Shown here: positions 46,150 to 57,320 of the stretch, piece by piece
Numbering within the stretch: the first letter of the stretch is position 1
How the letters are laid out: each line of letters opens with the position of its first letter
Source: Lunularia cruciata
Taxonomy: Eukaryota > Streptophyta > Marchantiopsida > Lunulariales > Lunulariaceae
Length of the DNA: 64,000 nucleotides
Assembly: GCA_948567375.1 (NCBI GenBank)
Contig: OX419756.1
Coordinates: forward strand, 50,074,552 to 50,138,551
Reading direction: 5' to 3'
Translations under genes and position numbers: made by a program
Notes under the pieces: generated by a model
What the model was told of the DNA's origin: nothing
Databases searched by the model: none
Seen by the model: the letters and a program-made list of their open reading frames with translations, nothing else

Positions 46150-46657
46150 TTTCTTCTATCTATGTGTCTCAATATATGTGAAGCTTATCGTTTAGAGCTT
46201 ATGGTTACAATTTTACAAACTAAACATACAAATTTTACAATTTTATTTTTTTAAATCTTAAAAAAAACAACTATTGTATGTACTAAGGACCAAGAACTAA
46301 CAATATAATACAACATGATATTTGTAAAACTGTAACTATAAGTTGTAAATCGTTGACTTTTAATACAAAGGAAAATATGATTCAATTTTTCCTTCAATTC
46401 AACACGATACTCACCTTCAATTCAACACGATACTTCCTTTGTATTAAAAGTCAACGATTTACAACTTATAGTTACAGTTTTACAAATATCATGTTGTATT
46501 ATATTGTTAGTTCTTGGTCCTTAGTACATACAATAGTTGTTTTTTTTAAGATTTAAAAAAATAAAATTGTAAAATTTGTATGTTTAGTTTGTAAAACTGT
46601 AACCATAAGCTCTAAACGATAAGCTTCACATATATTGAGACACATAGATAGAAGAAA
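46150..46657. repeat. Long inverted repeat 2: 224-bp arms, 60-bp loop
   Basis: The left arm 46150-46373 and right arm 46434-46657 are reverse complements with one mismatch (ACAATTTT versus ACAGTTTT). The loop 46374-46433 carries a 20-bp direct repeat, CCTTCAATTCAACACGATAC, at 46391-46410 and 46414-46433. It starts 8 bp after inverted repeat 1, so the two hairpins are adjacent. Confidence 0.95.
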
Positions 46658-48766
46658 GAGAAAATTTTAAGTAAGCATAAGGAATGTATTTTGCAAGTAG
46701 TGATAAACATTTATAAATCTATTTTTTTAATTGCATATATAAAGCTTAATTTTCTATTTTTATTGGCCATTACATTCAGAAAATGTAGACAAAATTTATC
46801 AAGATGGAAGGCATATGGTTGATGTCTTGATCTTTATTGGATAGAAAGATTCTCATATACTTTCTAAAAAGCACCGTCTTTGTCAGAATTCTCTTTTGTT
46901 AGCATAAATATTTCCTCTAAACTCAGCCTTAGTAGAAGTGGGTTGGAGCTCCCGCTTTGGCTAAGCACCCCAAACTAATACAAATTTTGCGACTCAAAAA
47001 CAAAGTGAAAGCAATGAAACTTATAGAGAAATATCATTATTTCCATGATGTAATCAATTATCTTTAGAGTGGTAAGTGAAATAATGTTAAGTCTTATATT
47101 CAAATTTAGTTACACATATGAGAGAATAAAATCCTGTATCATATTTATTCATTTATGATAATTTATTATTTTAGTTCTATTTTAGTTTTAGTTCTAAATA
47201 GGATTCTTCCATAAATTCAAAGTTAGATATTTGCTAACGTAACACTTTATATGGTATGTAAATCAAACGTTTAGTTTTAGATAGCTCAATAATCCATTAT
47301 ATAGTTCCAAACCAAAAGTAGATGAGTACATCAAATGATTAGTTTAAGATAGCTGAACAAAGACATTATATAGTTCAAAATCAACTTTATATACTGATAG
47401 AAACATGGATATTCAATTGTATTGGAAATTATTCTTTGGTTCTAAGAAGAGAGAGTTCATTGGGAGAGTTTATTTCCAATTAATATAAGATGTTGAAATT
47501 TGATTTTTCTTTCAAAAAATATGATGAGGCTGAAAATGTGTTTACCTATCAAGGAATATTGATGTTGGTAAAAGATATATTCATATTTTTGGAGAGAGGT
47601 AATAACTTTATTTTGTGACTTTAATGAATACGTCTATTAATTTGGTAAGTGTGAAAAAGTGATCAGATGGAGAGTTCATTTTAAATCACTAAGATCGTGG
47701 GACTCATGATACTAATCTGAATTATTCACTTACTCAATTGCTCTCTCTCTTGTTTCAGTGAATAGCAAAAACAGTGCAGTTTAAGTATTGGCTCGGGAGC
47801 AGCTGTAAATACTATCAAATTTAGCACAATAATCTATACGGAGATTTCAATTAGGACAGTTCATCGTGATGTTGTCCCAGCGATATGAATAGTCTCTCTC
47901 CGGGCTCGTTCCCATGTCGTTGTGCTTTCTTATTTTCTATCCGACTCTTCTAAATTATTTTATTTCTCTTCTTCGTTTTTTCAAAATATATAATTAATAT
48001 CATAGAATCAAAACAAGCTATTGCAGAAATCCATGCCAAAACTTCAGCTTTAAGGAAGAAGTTCAAAAATATATTTATTCAAATTCAGTGGAGTACAAAT
48101 GAGTACAAATGGATGGTTATACAACGATGGTCCTAAGTTAGCAAAATTCCTTGTTGGGTACGTCCGACCCGCACGAAAGGTATAATGATCTAAGCACTTT
48201 CACGGAGACACTCGGTGAAATAAGCTTAAATCTATGGAAATATATTTTCTTTTCAAAATATATATTGATCCCTTTTGGAGAATTTTCAATAACTAAGTAC
48301 CATTTAGATCAAATAAATCTCCACTTTTGGGTTTGTGAGGTTACGTTACCTTTAATACCGGTACTTGGAGATATGAGAAAGCGAATGGATATCAGAGTAC
48401 CTTCGATGACTTCGATCATCATCATCATCGATAGCTCATCCGACAATATAACTAAAAGCAATCCTCCTATAGACAAGTCCTTTTTCTTGCCAACATCCTC
48501 CAATAAATAAGTGGTCTTCTTAGCCAGCTTGTTCCTTGGAGAGTGCATGTGAACTTTAATGATGATTGGAGTGTTTTGTTGTTCGACAGGGAAAAGAAGA
48601 ATCAGGCAAGATGATTAAAAGATATCAGATATCAGATTTGATATTGATGATTGGTAGACTATCTCATCAAGACATTCATCCACTGATCTGAAACATGATT
48701 TTGAGGGGCTTGGGTTGGAAAGTATTTTCTCAGAAAACGTTATAATGTTCAATGAAAGGAGAAGGG
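46658..48766. other. Intergenic sequence, no gene recognised
   Basis: AT-rich with a more complex patch at 47780-47950. An open frame near 48151-48510 lacks an ATG start near its beginning and resembles no protein I know. Confidence 0.45.
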
Positions 48767-48880
48767 CGACCGCGTAGAAGGATGGGAAGACCCCATCAAG
48801 TATTCAAAGAAAGGAACATGAATAGATTAAGCCCTGCTTATATCAAATCTGATTCCAATGGCTTTTGATAATTTTCAAGT
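48767..48880 (+). repeat. Copy of the GACCGCGTAG dispersed repeat
   Basis: GGCGACCGCGTAGAAGGATGGGAAGACCCCATCAAG followed by a TTAAGCCC-like segment, matching 5838-5930. Confidence 0.6.
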
Positions 48881-49860
48881 TAAAGGACAACAAATTAGAG
48901 ATAGCTGAGGTAAGTTTATCAAGAGAAATTTTTATAAACTCGTCAAATGAAGACGATCATTTTCATTCAATTAGAGGAGGGAAGCTTTTCAAAATATACT
49001 TTCTAATTTAGGAGATTTAGGAGGAAATATTTAAATAACTTAGAATTGGAAAATTATTAACTCAGTTACTACCTCATAACTAATTCAATTGGAGGAGTGA
49101 AGTTTTTCAAACAATACTTTTTAAATTTAGGAGACTTATGAGGTACTAGTAAAGAGTGAATGGACAACAATTTTAAGCATGATAGCTTTGAAACCACATC
49201 TTATATGAGTTTGTTGTTTGTTGGATATTCTTGATGAAATCCTTTCTCTAATAAATTTCGCTAGTAATTGTGAAATTTCTGTACATATATAATTTTTAAT
49301 AATTTGTATTTAGTGTGGCTTATTCTTATGATTTTTTTTTTAAATTTTAGTAAATTGTAGTAATTTCCACATACATAATCCTCTTTTATAATTAAAATTT
49401 GCTCCCAACATGATAATGATTAGTATTAAGTTGAAAAAATCTTAATAAACCATCTAATTAATTCTAGCCTGCACTTTTTCATAGAATATAATATATTACA
49501 TGTAAGCCCTTTCATCATGTAGATAATGCACAAGTTACAATCTTAGAATTAAAATTATGGTATGTAAGAAGGGTATAATTGATCCTTGAAAGAATGCATA
49601 AAAAGGAAATTTATTTAAATATATAATATAAAATAATAATATAGATTATAAGAGCTTCCAAGAGATAATAAAAAATGTATATTAAATGTTCCATAGAGTA
49701 ATACATAAGAGGTTAATAGGAATCTTCTTCAAGACCAATTTATTTTGAACAATTTTATGTACTTGATTTGTAAGATTTTTATGATCCTCTTTGGAAGTTG
49801 AGTAAATCGGTTAAGAAACTAGAAACTAATTTATCTAGGAAAGTCTGTATCCATCTAAAA

Positions 49861-49863
<3 letters not shown>
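48881..49863. other. AT-rich intergenic sequence with an old duplication
   Basis: TTTTCATTCAATTAGAGGAGGGAAGCTTTTCAAAATATACTTTCTAATTTAGGAGATTTAGGAGG near 48960 and TAATTCAATTGGAGGAGTGAAGTTTTTCAAACAATACTTT near 49080 are diverged direct repeats. No gene. Confidence 0.5.

Positions 49864-49935
<72 letters not shown>
49864..49935. repeat. (TA)36 microsatellite
   Basis: 72 bp of uninterrupted TA dinucleotides. Confidence 0.98.
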
Positions 49936-49936
<1 letters not shown>

Positions 49937-51189
49937 CATTGTGCTAGTATGAGTGAAAAAACTTTACGTCATTTCAGTTTCATAACCCATAATTAAAATA
50001 GGAAATTTTGCTATAATGATACTCAACAACTTTGAAAGATAGATTTCTAGCTCGTTGACAATGTTTCTAACATGCTTAATAATTTTTAAAATTTTAATAT
50101 TTTTATTTCTATATTGAAATTCCTTAAATGGAAAAATAATAAATTTAGAATAGATAGTTCCAGATAGAAAACAAGAAATGAATATTGCTATGTAAGAATC
50201 ATAAAGAAGATTATAATTAAATTATACTTAACATGATATTTTTAACTTAAATACCATATTAGGAGTAAAACAAGCATAAGGCAGAATACATCATATGTTG
50301 AGAAGTATATATTAAAATAAAATATTTTAGATATATTAAAACCTTTCTATAAAGTTTAGAATCTAGGTTTTACAATCTATCAAAATTTGATTAACTGCTT
50401 AAATTTTCACCTAATATTTTTTATGAATTAAATAAAAATTTAAGATAAAATATTATAAATACTATTTGAAAGTGAGCTAGAATAGGATTTTCTACATCCA
50501 ATTTTTTTAAGACACATAATCTTACACTCATAAAAGTATTTTATCTTATAATGAACAGTCTGATTTATTATAAGTTTGAAGGAGTGAATATTATAAGTTA
50601 AGAAAATATACAAAATTTTAAATATAATATATAAATAGAATAAAAATATCTCATAAAAATTTCAGATAATTAGGTAGAAATCATGCATCTTTATATTTCT
50701 TAAATTTTTCTTTATATAATCATAATAAATTTTTTATGCATTTTGGATAATATCAAAAGAAAAATATTTATTTGATTATCTTGATATTTTCTAAGGAAAA
50801 AATTAGAAAAAATTGAAAACTTAGGTTTAATTTTACTTATATTTGAATGGTTACCTTAAAATGAAAATTTACTATACTTCACTAAAATAAAATTTAAATC
50901 TTCTTGTTTGAAATTGATCTTTCATGCATAAGATATATTGGATTAAGGAAATTGGATACTAACAAAAAGAAAATATACCTTTAGAAAGGATTAAGGAAGT
51001 TGGATTAAGCAGAAGAAAACATACTAGTGTTTTACCTTTAGAAAGGATTTGATTTGCAAAGTCTGAAGCTGTAACGATCTTTATCATTGGAGGTCTATAG
51101 CTATCATTTATAGTGTAAAAATTTGGTTGTATGAGTCAAAGTCATACTAGTTTTAGACAATCTATATAAATTGGTCAATTTGCAGTAAG
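49936..51189. other. Very AT-rich intergenic sequence
   Basis: No ORF or repeat partner recognised. Confidence 0.55.
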
Positions 51190-51345
51190 TAAACAATCGC
51201 GTAAAAGGAGGTAAGACAACAAGAAGTATAGGAAGACCCATCGAGTCAAACTGTATAATGATTAAATATAAGATTAAAATGGGACTCAGCTTTCTGGGTA
51301 TATGACAAATTTGCAATTAGTCACCTGGATATCAATACGAATCTG
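51190..51345 (+). repeat. Diverged copy of the GACCGCGTAG dispersed repeat
   Basis: CAATCGCGTAAAAGGAGGTAAGACAAC, GGAAGACCCATCGAGTCAAACTGTAT, TGGGACTCAGC and GTATATGACAAATTTGCAATTAGTCACC match the order of words at 5838-6005. Confidence 0.55.
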
Positions 51346-53099
51346 AAAATGTTTATAATCTACACATCATACACACTTACAAATGTTTGCTGACTCCAAG
51401 TTGTGGTTTCCGCTTGTATAGGGTTCGTAGTCCTTCTAAACAAGTCTGTCTACTAAATTTCAGTGGTTAAACTTCAATTCTTTGTTGTGTTACAAATGCC
51501 TACTGAGGTTGCCTTGTACTTCTGTCCGGACGCATTATATTCAGTAGTCCACTGGATATTTTCTCTAATCTACTCAGTTCCTCCGTCCTGGTGATTCATC
51601 TAATTTTGTTCCAAGAAACAAGATGACAATATTTGGGAACTGATATTTACACATCATTTTTTCTATTTCTACAAATTTTATCAAGTTTTGAGAATTTTAT
51701 TGTACATCTCCCCCAAGTTAGAGAATTTTAAATGAACATATATTCAATTATATATTTTATATTTCCACGTCCTTCCTAAATCTTTAAATTGATTCCCAAG
51801 TATCGAGGCCGAAGCAGGTATCTAACTGAAACAAATACGGGGTGGGGTAAGGGAAAAAACGACCGTAGTAGCTAAAGCTGCATTTCGGAAAGTGTAGAAA
51901 TATCAAAATCGTTTCTGAATTCATACTAATCAAGGACTCCTAAAACTCGAGAGGTGTTGTCATATCAAACGCTGGATATGGAAATATCAATTTATTAATA
52001 TTTAATTATAATAAATCAAAGTATAATAAGGTAAATCAGATCTCTTAAATTTCATATATAGGATAAGAAGTTATTAATCTTGTTTGTTGTATCTCGTTTG
52101 GATAAAGTATAATTGATTTTATGCAAAAAAGGTAAAATATAAAATTTGATTTTATAAACTTTTTATGTTTTGAACTTATATATCTAAATATAATAAAATA
52201 TTAATAATTTATTTATTATAAATAAAATAATGAAAATATTAATATAAATTAAGGAAACCTTAGAAAAAGACTAGTCGGTGTAATTATAAGTTGACGATAA
52301 AGTGCTGCAATTACTTTGTCGAGAATGGAATGTTATTTATTCCCAAACATGTCATGTCATATACTTAATGTAGGTCATGCGTATTGGATTGTCTTATCAT
52401 TATGATCATGTTTCTCGTATCTCACGTCAACTGAACAGTAATCTCCATGTTCTTCTAGTGCCAAATGTACATGTCAATCAATGATAACAACGTTATAAGT
52501 TACATTATAATGATTTTAGCACCATTAAATATATGAGAAAGAGTGTCAATAATGAAACTTCTATTAATGTGTAAAAACTCTTCTCCACTTTACTTAGTGC
52601 ATATAATCGAGGGAGCGTTTAGGGAACATCTTTTTGTTATCTTGACATCCCTTTCCATCTTTGTTATCTTGAGAAAAGGGCGGTCGCGTAGAAAACAAAA
52701 TTTCAAATTAGACCCATTAATTATAAAAATATTAAGTAATAAAGAGAGTGGGTACAAACGTGGGTGATAACGAACATAAATGAATACTATCTTATATATT
52801 TTTGTCTCCCGCTTGGATGGCTTTCTGGGATTTTCCTATCCTCCTTGTGTTCTATGTGTCATAAATTGTCTCTCGCTACGTGGTTGCCTTCTCTCTCTCT
52901 TATAGTAATCAAGTTTTAAACATCTAAAAAAACAGCTAGAAAATTAAGTTATATCAATATAAATTTATATTTTCTTTTTAAAGCAAATATAACTGATAAT
53001 TTTTTTATGAATCTTCAAAATCTGAAATAGATTTATAGAAAAGAAAAAGTATAGGAACCAAATCACAACAGTATCTACCTAACTACTTTCTTTCGAATA
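51346..53099. other. Intergenic transition zone; partial dispersed repeat at 52675-52700
   Basis: Mostly AT-rich. GGGCGGTCGCGTAGAAAAC at 52677 is a short version of the dispersed repeat start. No coding content. Confidence 0.5.
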
Positions 53100-56070
53100 G
53101 ATGCTATACTCTGGAGGAAGAATCTATTGTAGCTAGCTTATCCTCCATACGCATCCAATGTGTAGGTACTGTAGGGTATTGAAAGTTGAAAGTATTTTTG
53201 GCAGATTTGCTCTGCTCCGGAGATAGTCTGTAACTTATCTCGCCGAAGGTCACTGAGGGACAAATATCTGCGCAAGAAGTTACATCGCAGAGAGATTCCG
53301 CGCATGTGAGAAGTAAAAGAGTTTGGTCTCTCATTCTCTTGGATGAGGTCCGTGGCATTGCGCCTTCTGTGACCTTAGCTCCTAATCGTAGAGGTGACCC
53401 CAGTCTGGACGTGATTCAAGGCTGTCGTTGTCACACAAGATACGTGGTCCACCGGTACCGTATGTGGTCGCGATCTAGACGACCTATCCTGGGCTGCTGA
53501 GCTGGGGAACGGAGTGATACATGACGCTTGCGACAAGAATTTAACCTTGCGGAACGGAGTGACATATGACGCTATCTTTCCTTGTCATCCTCTGCATGAC
53601 GCCAAATACGCAATTACACACAACTTTTCTTTCAAACCCGTTGCCCGTATCTCAATTTCGTACGCAGTTGTGGAAATTCAATCGACGGGAAAGTGCCCTG
53701 ACACGCAAAGCATCGACCGAAGGAAAGCTTACGGAAAGCAGTTCTGTTGCCTTAACCACTTGCCGGTGTCTAATTCGGAAAACTGTCAGCACGTGTCATG
53801 TGCAACGTGAGTACCCTTTAAAGCGTACTTCATTACCAGGTGAAGTTGAACTTACGAATTTCAGTATGTTTGTCCTCGTTGAGGTCAGAAGCGACAAGAA
53901 AAGGGAGCAGCCTATTGGCCCTCCAGCAGATGGTAGAAGAAAGTCCATCTGCCGTTAAATGGTTGCTATGGAAAGAAGGGGTTTGGTTACCGTAATGAGG
54001 AGAAAAAGGGAGAGATGTTCGTGCCGAGAGAAGCGTAAACGGTCGCCCCAAGAGAAGGGAAGGGAAAGAAAGAACGTCGTCGTTGTCAGTGGAAGGAGAA
54101 GCAGCCGGTCATACGGAGGGGAACAAAGCATACAGTTCGGAGGAGGGATGTTTACTTCCTCCCGGCTTTCGGGAGGGGATACTCAATGGCTGCCTTGCGG
54201 AGGAATCGAGACACAAGGTAGGAAGCGAGAATGTAGCCACCTCCTCGCTGGCTGGTTCCCTTTGCCGGATTTCACGCATACTAACTTAACTGGCGAGATG
54301 CTTGCTTGACACAGCCCTAGGTCAGTCGGTTCCTAGGATCTGACGTTTGGACGTAGATTCCACAACAAGGTCCATTCAAATAAGGGGTTCAATTGGGGTT
54401 TGTTCAAGTAAATATCTTACTAGCTCACATAAAACAGTGTCTAGGTTCTGTGGACCAGATTTAATGGGAGTGAGATCTTGCGGCTTCAGATAACGACAAG
54501 GTTGGCTCCAGACCATGGAGGTAACCCCGTTCACACCAACTCGGTGGACGGCCGGCGGAAGAATCGAGAAAGGGAGGAAGCGAACATGGAGCAGGGCAGG
54601 GTGGGGGAGGTTAAGAATACCATCGGCTAGTCGGGAAGGAGATCATTTCTCTCAAACCAGTGGGTCCGTGGTTTCTGGCGTTGGGTTGTCGCCGGCCCGT
54701 AATAAACAACTCTCCCCTGGACGATGGGTGAAGCAACAGTAGCACATGGACTTTACTCCTTGTATCTCGACCGTATCGCATTAGGTGAAGGAGGTCATGA
54801 CCGTCGCGAACTGAGATCATGCTCTCTCTAACTGCGGGCGTCGAGGCGGATTTACTGGACCTCCTCGATTTCCTAGATGACTGCGCTCGTCAAAGGTATC
54901 TGGGGGATTGCGCGCAAGTCAATCCGCGCACACTAACCAGGGTTAATTGATTCAGAACAGGGTCTGCGCTTTGGATAAGATCGCACATACATCTGTGATC
55001 GTACGGCTGTCCCGTTTGGAAGTAACCGAGCGACCTTGCGTGGGATCCGCCATCGATCCTCCCCAACCCACGTTCGTTCTTATCCCTCGTCCTCGTCCCA
55101 ACTCCTGCTCTTCCTTTACTCCTTCCCCCTCCACTTCTGCACGCTCTCCCCTCCTGCCCTGACGACTTCTACCCACAGACACAGACAGGCAAGTACTCTT
55201 CTGGGAATTTGCAGGAGATGGCGAGGGCCGGTCCTTCTCTTCCTTAGCAGCCGACTTTGCTTCTACGGTAATCTAGAAACATAATCCTATTATCCGAGCC
55301 GCCAGAGTAGTCTAAAGCAAGGTTCGGAGAGGTCCGGGATCTACTGTAAACAGTAGTCTCCAAACTACCGGTCGAAACCGGAAAGTCCGTTGCGTAGTCA
55401 AAATCTGCAAAGAAAGGACCATTGGTTCACAAATTCACGAAAGGTCCATTTCGGGTATATGCCAAGAAGATTCTCGATTGCGACATTACCAGGGACTCTT
55501 CACTGAAACGAATTACTGTGCCCGAGCGCATGGCCAAAACACGAGGCACGGAGTCGAACCAAGCAACCAACGGATGGATTGATTAGCAAGATGGTTCTCC
55601 GTCAACCTGGATCGAACCGCGCGCACGCCGACACAACCACCACTTTCCGTCTACCACTCTCGTCGTCTCTACCGCCTTGCCTGGGCCCATAAGACTCTTG
55701 CAGTAGAGAACAGCATGCAGTAAATTTCTCAGGGTACATGTTCACGATTCTTCCCCATCGTTGGAACGGAGGTCTGTTGGTTGGGTCGGGGATCGGAAGA
55801 AACTGAAGTGAAGAACTACAGCAGCAGAAGAATAGATACAATTGCTTGCCCGTGCGCACGCGCTAAGCTCTTTATGTACGACGACCGAGAAAGAGGAAGT
55901 GTGTATTTGACGACTCATAGAGTAGCGAGTCTGAGATTTTATTCCTTCGTCGTCGTCGCTTCAACAGCAGCTGTGTGGTTGGTTGATTGAGTAGGTGGTT
56001 AATTCCGAGCTTTTTTTCACTCCCCTCTCGTCCTCTTCTTCTTCGCGTGCACACGGACGTGCACGCCGTC
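53100..56070. other. GC-richer region upstream of the host gene
   Basis: Composition rises to that of the gene. Several open frames exist on both strands, but none gives a protein I recognise and none has splice support. Two diverged direct repeats stand out: GGAACGGAGTGAYACATGACGC-like at 53506 and 53551, and a GCGGARGAATCGAGA...GGAAGCGA segment at 54196 and 54553. Best read as promoter-distal DNA, with an undetected gene not excluded. Confidence 0.4.
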
Positions 56071-56074
56071 CTCG

Positions 56075-56082
56075 TATAAATT
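56075..56082 (+). promoter_or_regulatory. Candidate TATA box of the host gene
   Basis: TATAAATT preceded by a pyrimidine-rich stretch with CTCTCGTCCTCTTCTTCTTCG and followed by TTTTCCCCCTTTT. It lies about 1.25 kb before the likely start codon, implying a long leader. A GTTCA x4 run at 56181-56200 and a CACGTG-containing CCACGTGG at 56201-56208 follow. Confidence 0.4.
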
Positions 56083-56770
56083 TTTTCCCCCTTTTAGCGT
56101 GACACTGGTTTGAGCATTCACTCCCCTGAGATTGTCGTGGCTTGAGAGCAGACATTAAGTAAGAGCCCGAATTGGGTTCTGTTCAGTTCAGTTCAGTTCA
56201 CCACGTGGTTCCCGGGCATTGTCTGGAGGAGCAGCAAGAGGAGGAAGAAGAACCGAAGATAGTTCTTTTTCTTCGCTGCCTTCGTGAATGAGAGTTCTTT
56301 TAGGTCAGGTCCAGATCAAATCGGTTTGCTTTTAACGCCCCCGGAGGTTGTCTTCTGGATAGCTGAATAGCTTCTATAGCTCGTAGCTTTGCTGCTGCTG
56401 TGCTGAGTGTCTTCTGGGTCCACAAGCTGTGCCAAGAATTTGCTTTCTTCGATCCAAAAAATCTCTGAGGCAATTCTTATCTCTGCAGATACATTCTCTG
56501 AAAGCTCCTCTTCTCTCTTGTCTCAAACGGCAATTGGGTCTCGGTTTCTTTAACTGGAGGGCGTGATCCTGCGAAGTCTTGTTCAGGGAAGTGGCGGGGC
56601 TCACAAGTTATCTGTGCTTTTCGTAGCTGTCTTCAATCATAAGTGTTGAAATTGGTGCTGCAAATCCAACTGTCTCACCCAAGGGAACAACATCTCACAT
56701 TTGACGAGATACAGATTCCTTTATTATTCGGTTCCTGCGATTGGCTTCGACGAAAAAAATTTGTGTGGCG

Positions 56771-56812
56771 CAGTAAGTATCGTCCTAGTGGAAGAAGTGA
56801 GGATACTTACTG
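56771..56812 (+). promoter_or_regulatory. Leader hairpin covering a splice-donor-like site
   Basis: CAGTAAGTATC (56771-56781) pairs with GATACTTACTG (56802-56812), an 11-bp perfect stem with a 20-base loop. The 5' arm contains CA|GTAAGTAT, close to a consensus donor. If transcribed, the stem could hide or expose a leader intron donor. Confidence 0.4.
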
Positions 56813-57320
56813 AACCGGGTTAATTGAACGCGCAATCAGTGCAGATTCCATGGCTGATGAGAGCAGATTCTAGAGGAGAGAAACATCTTGCTGTAAGCCG
56901 GTCTGATAGATATATCCGATTTAACTCTGACTTACCTTTGAACAGTGACACAGCCGTTGTTACCGACTCTCATCTGTAAGGAAACGAGTTACGACCAAAT
57001 TTGTGCTCTCGGATAACCAAGGAAGCCCACTCACAAGGAAATCTGATTTTCTGGGATTCTACTTCGCTACTTGCTGCTGAACGTTGTCGAACGAACTATC
57101 CATCTATCTATCATACATTGCGGGGTCCGGTCCCAAAGAGTTCTCGCTGGGCAGGTGAGCCTGTAAAACACGTGAAATAAGATAGTGTCCAAACGGGAAG
57201 GAAGGAAGGAGCTCGGTGGCAGTTCGGGACTACTTCTACTATCACCGACTGTAGCATCTCAGTATTTCTTGTTATGTGTACCGTGGACCACCCGGTTTCA
57301 CCAAGGACACTCAGAACTTA

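Noticed and set aside
48151-48510. 119-codon open frame
   Set aside because: Begins with TTG, lacks an early ATG, has no recognisable content and sits in AT-rich DNA without splice support.
53514-54309. Overlapping open frames in the GC-richer upstream region
   Set aside because: Length is expected at this composition; translations are Arg/Ser/Gly-rich without domain features, and start and stop positions do not suggest exons.
55540-55640. Two GGTTCGA-like words on the minus strand, one matching the pol III B-box GGTTCGANTCC, and TTGCTAA resembling an anticodon loop
   Set aside because: No cloverleaf can be drawn: the stems flanking the loop do not pair and no acceptor stem closes.
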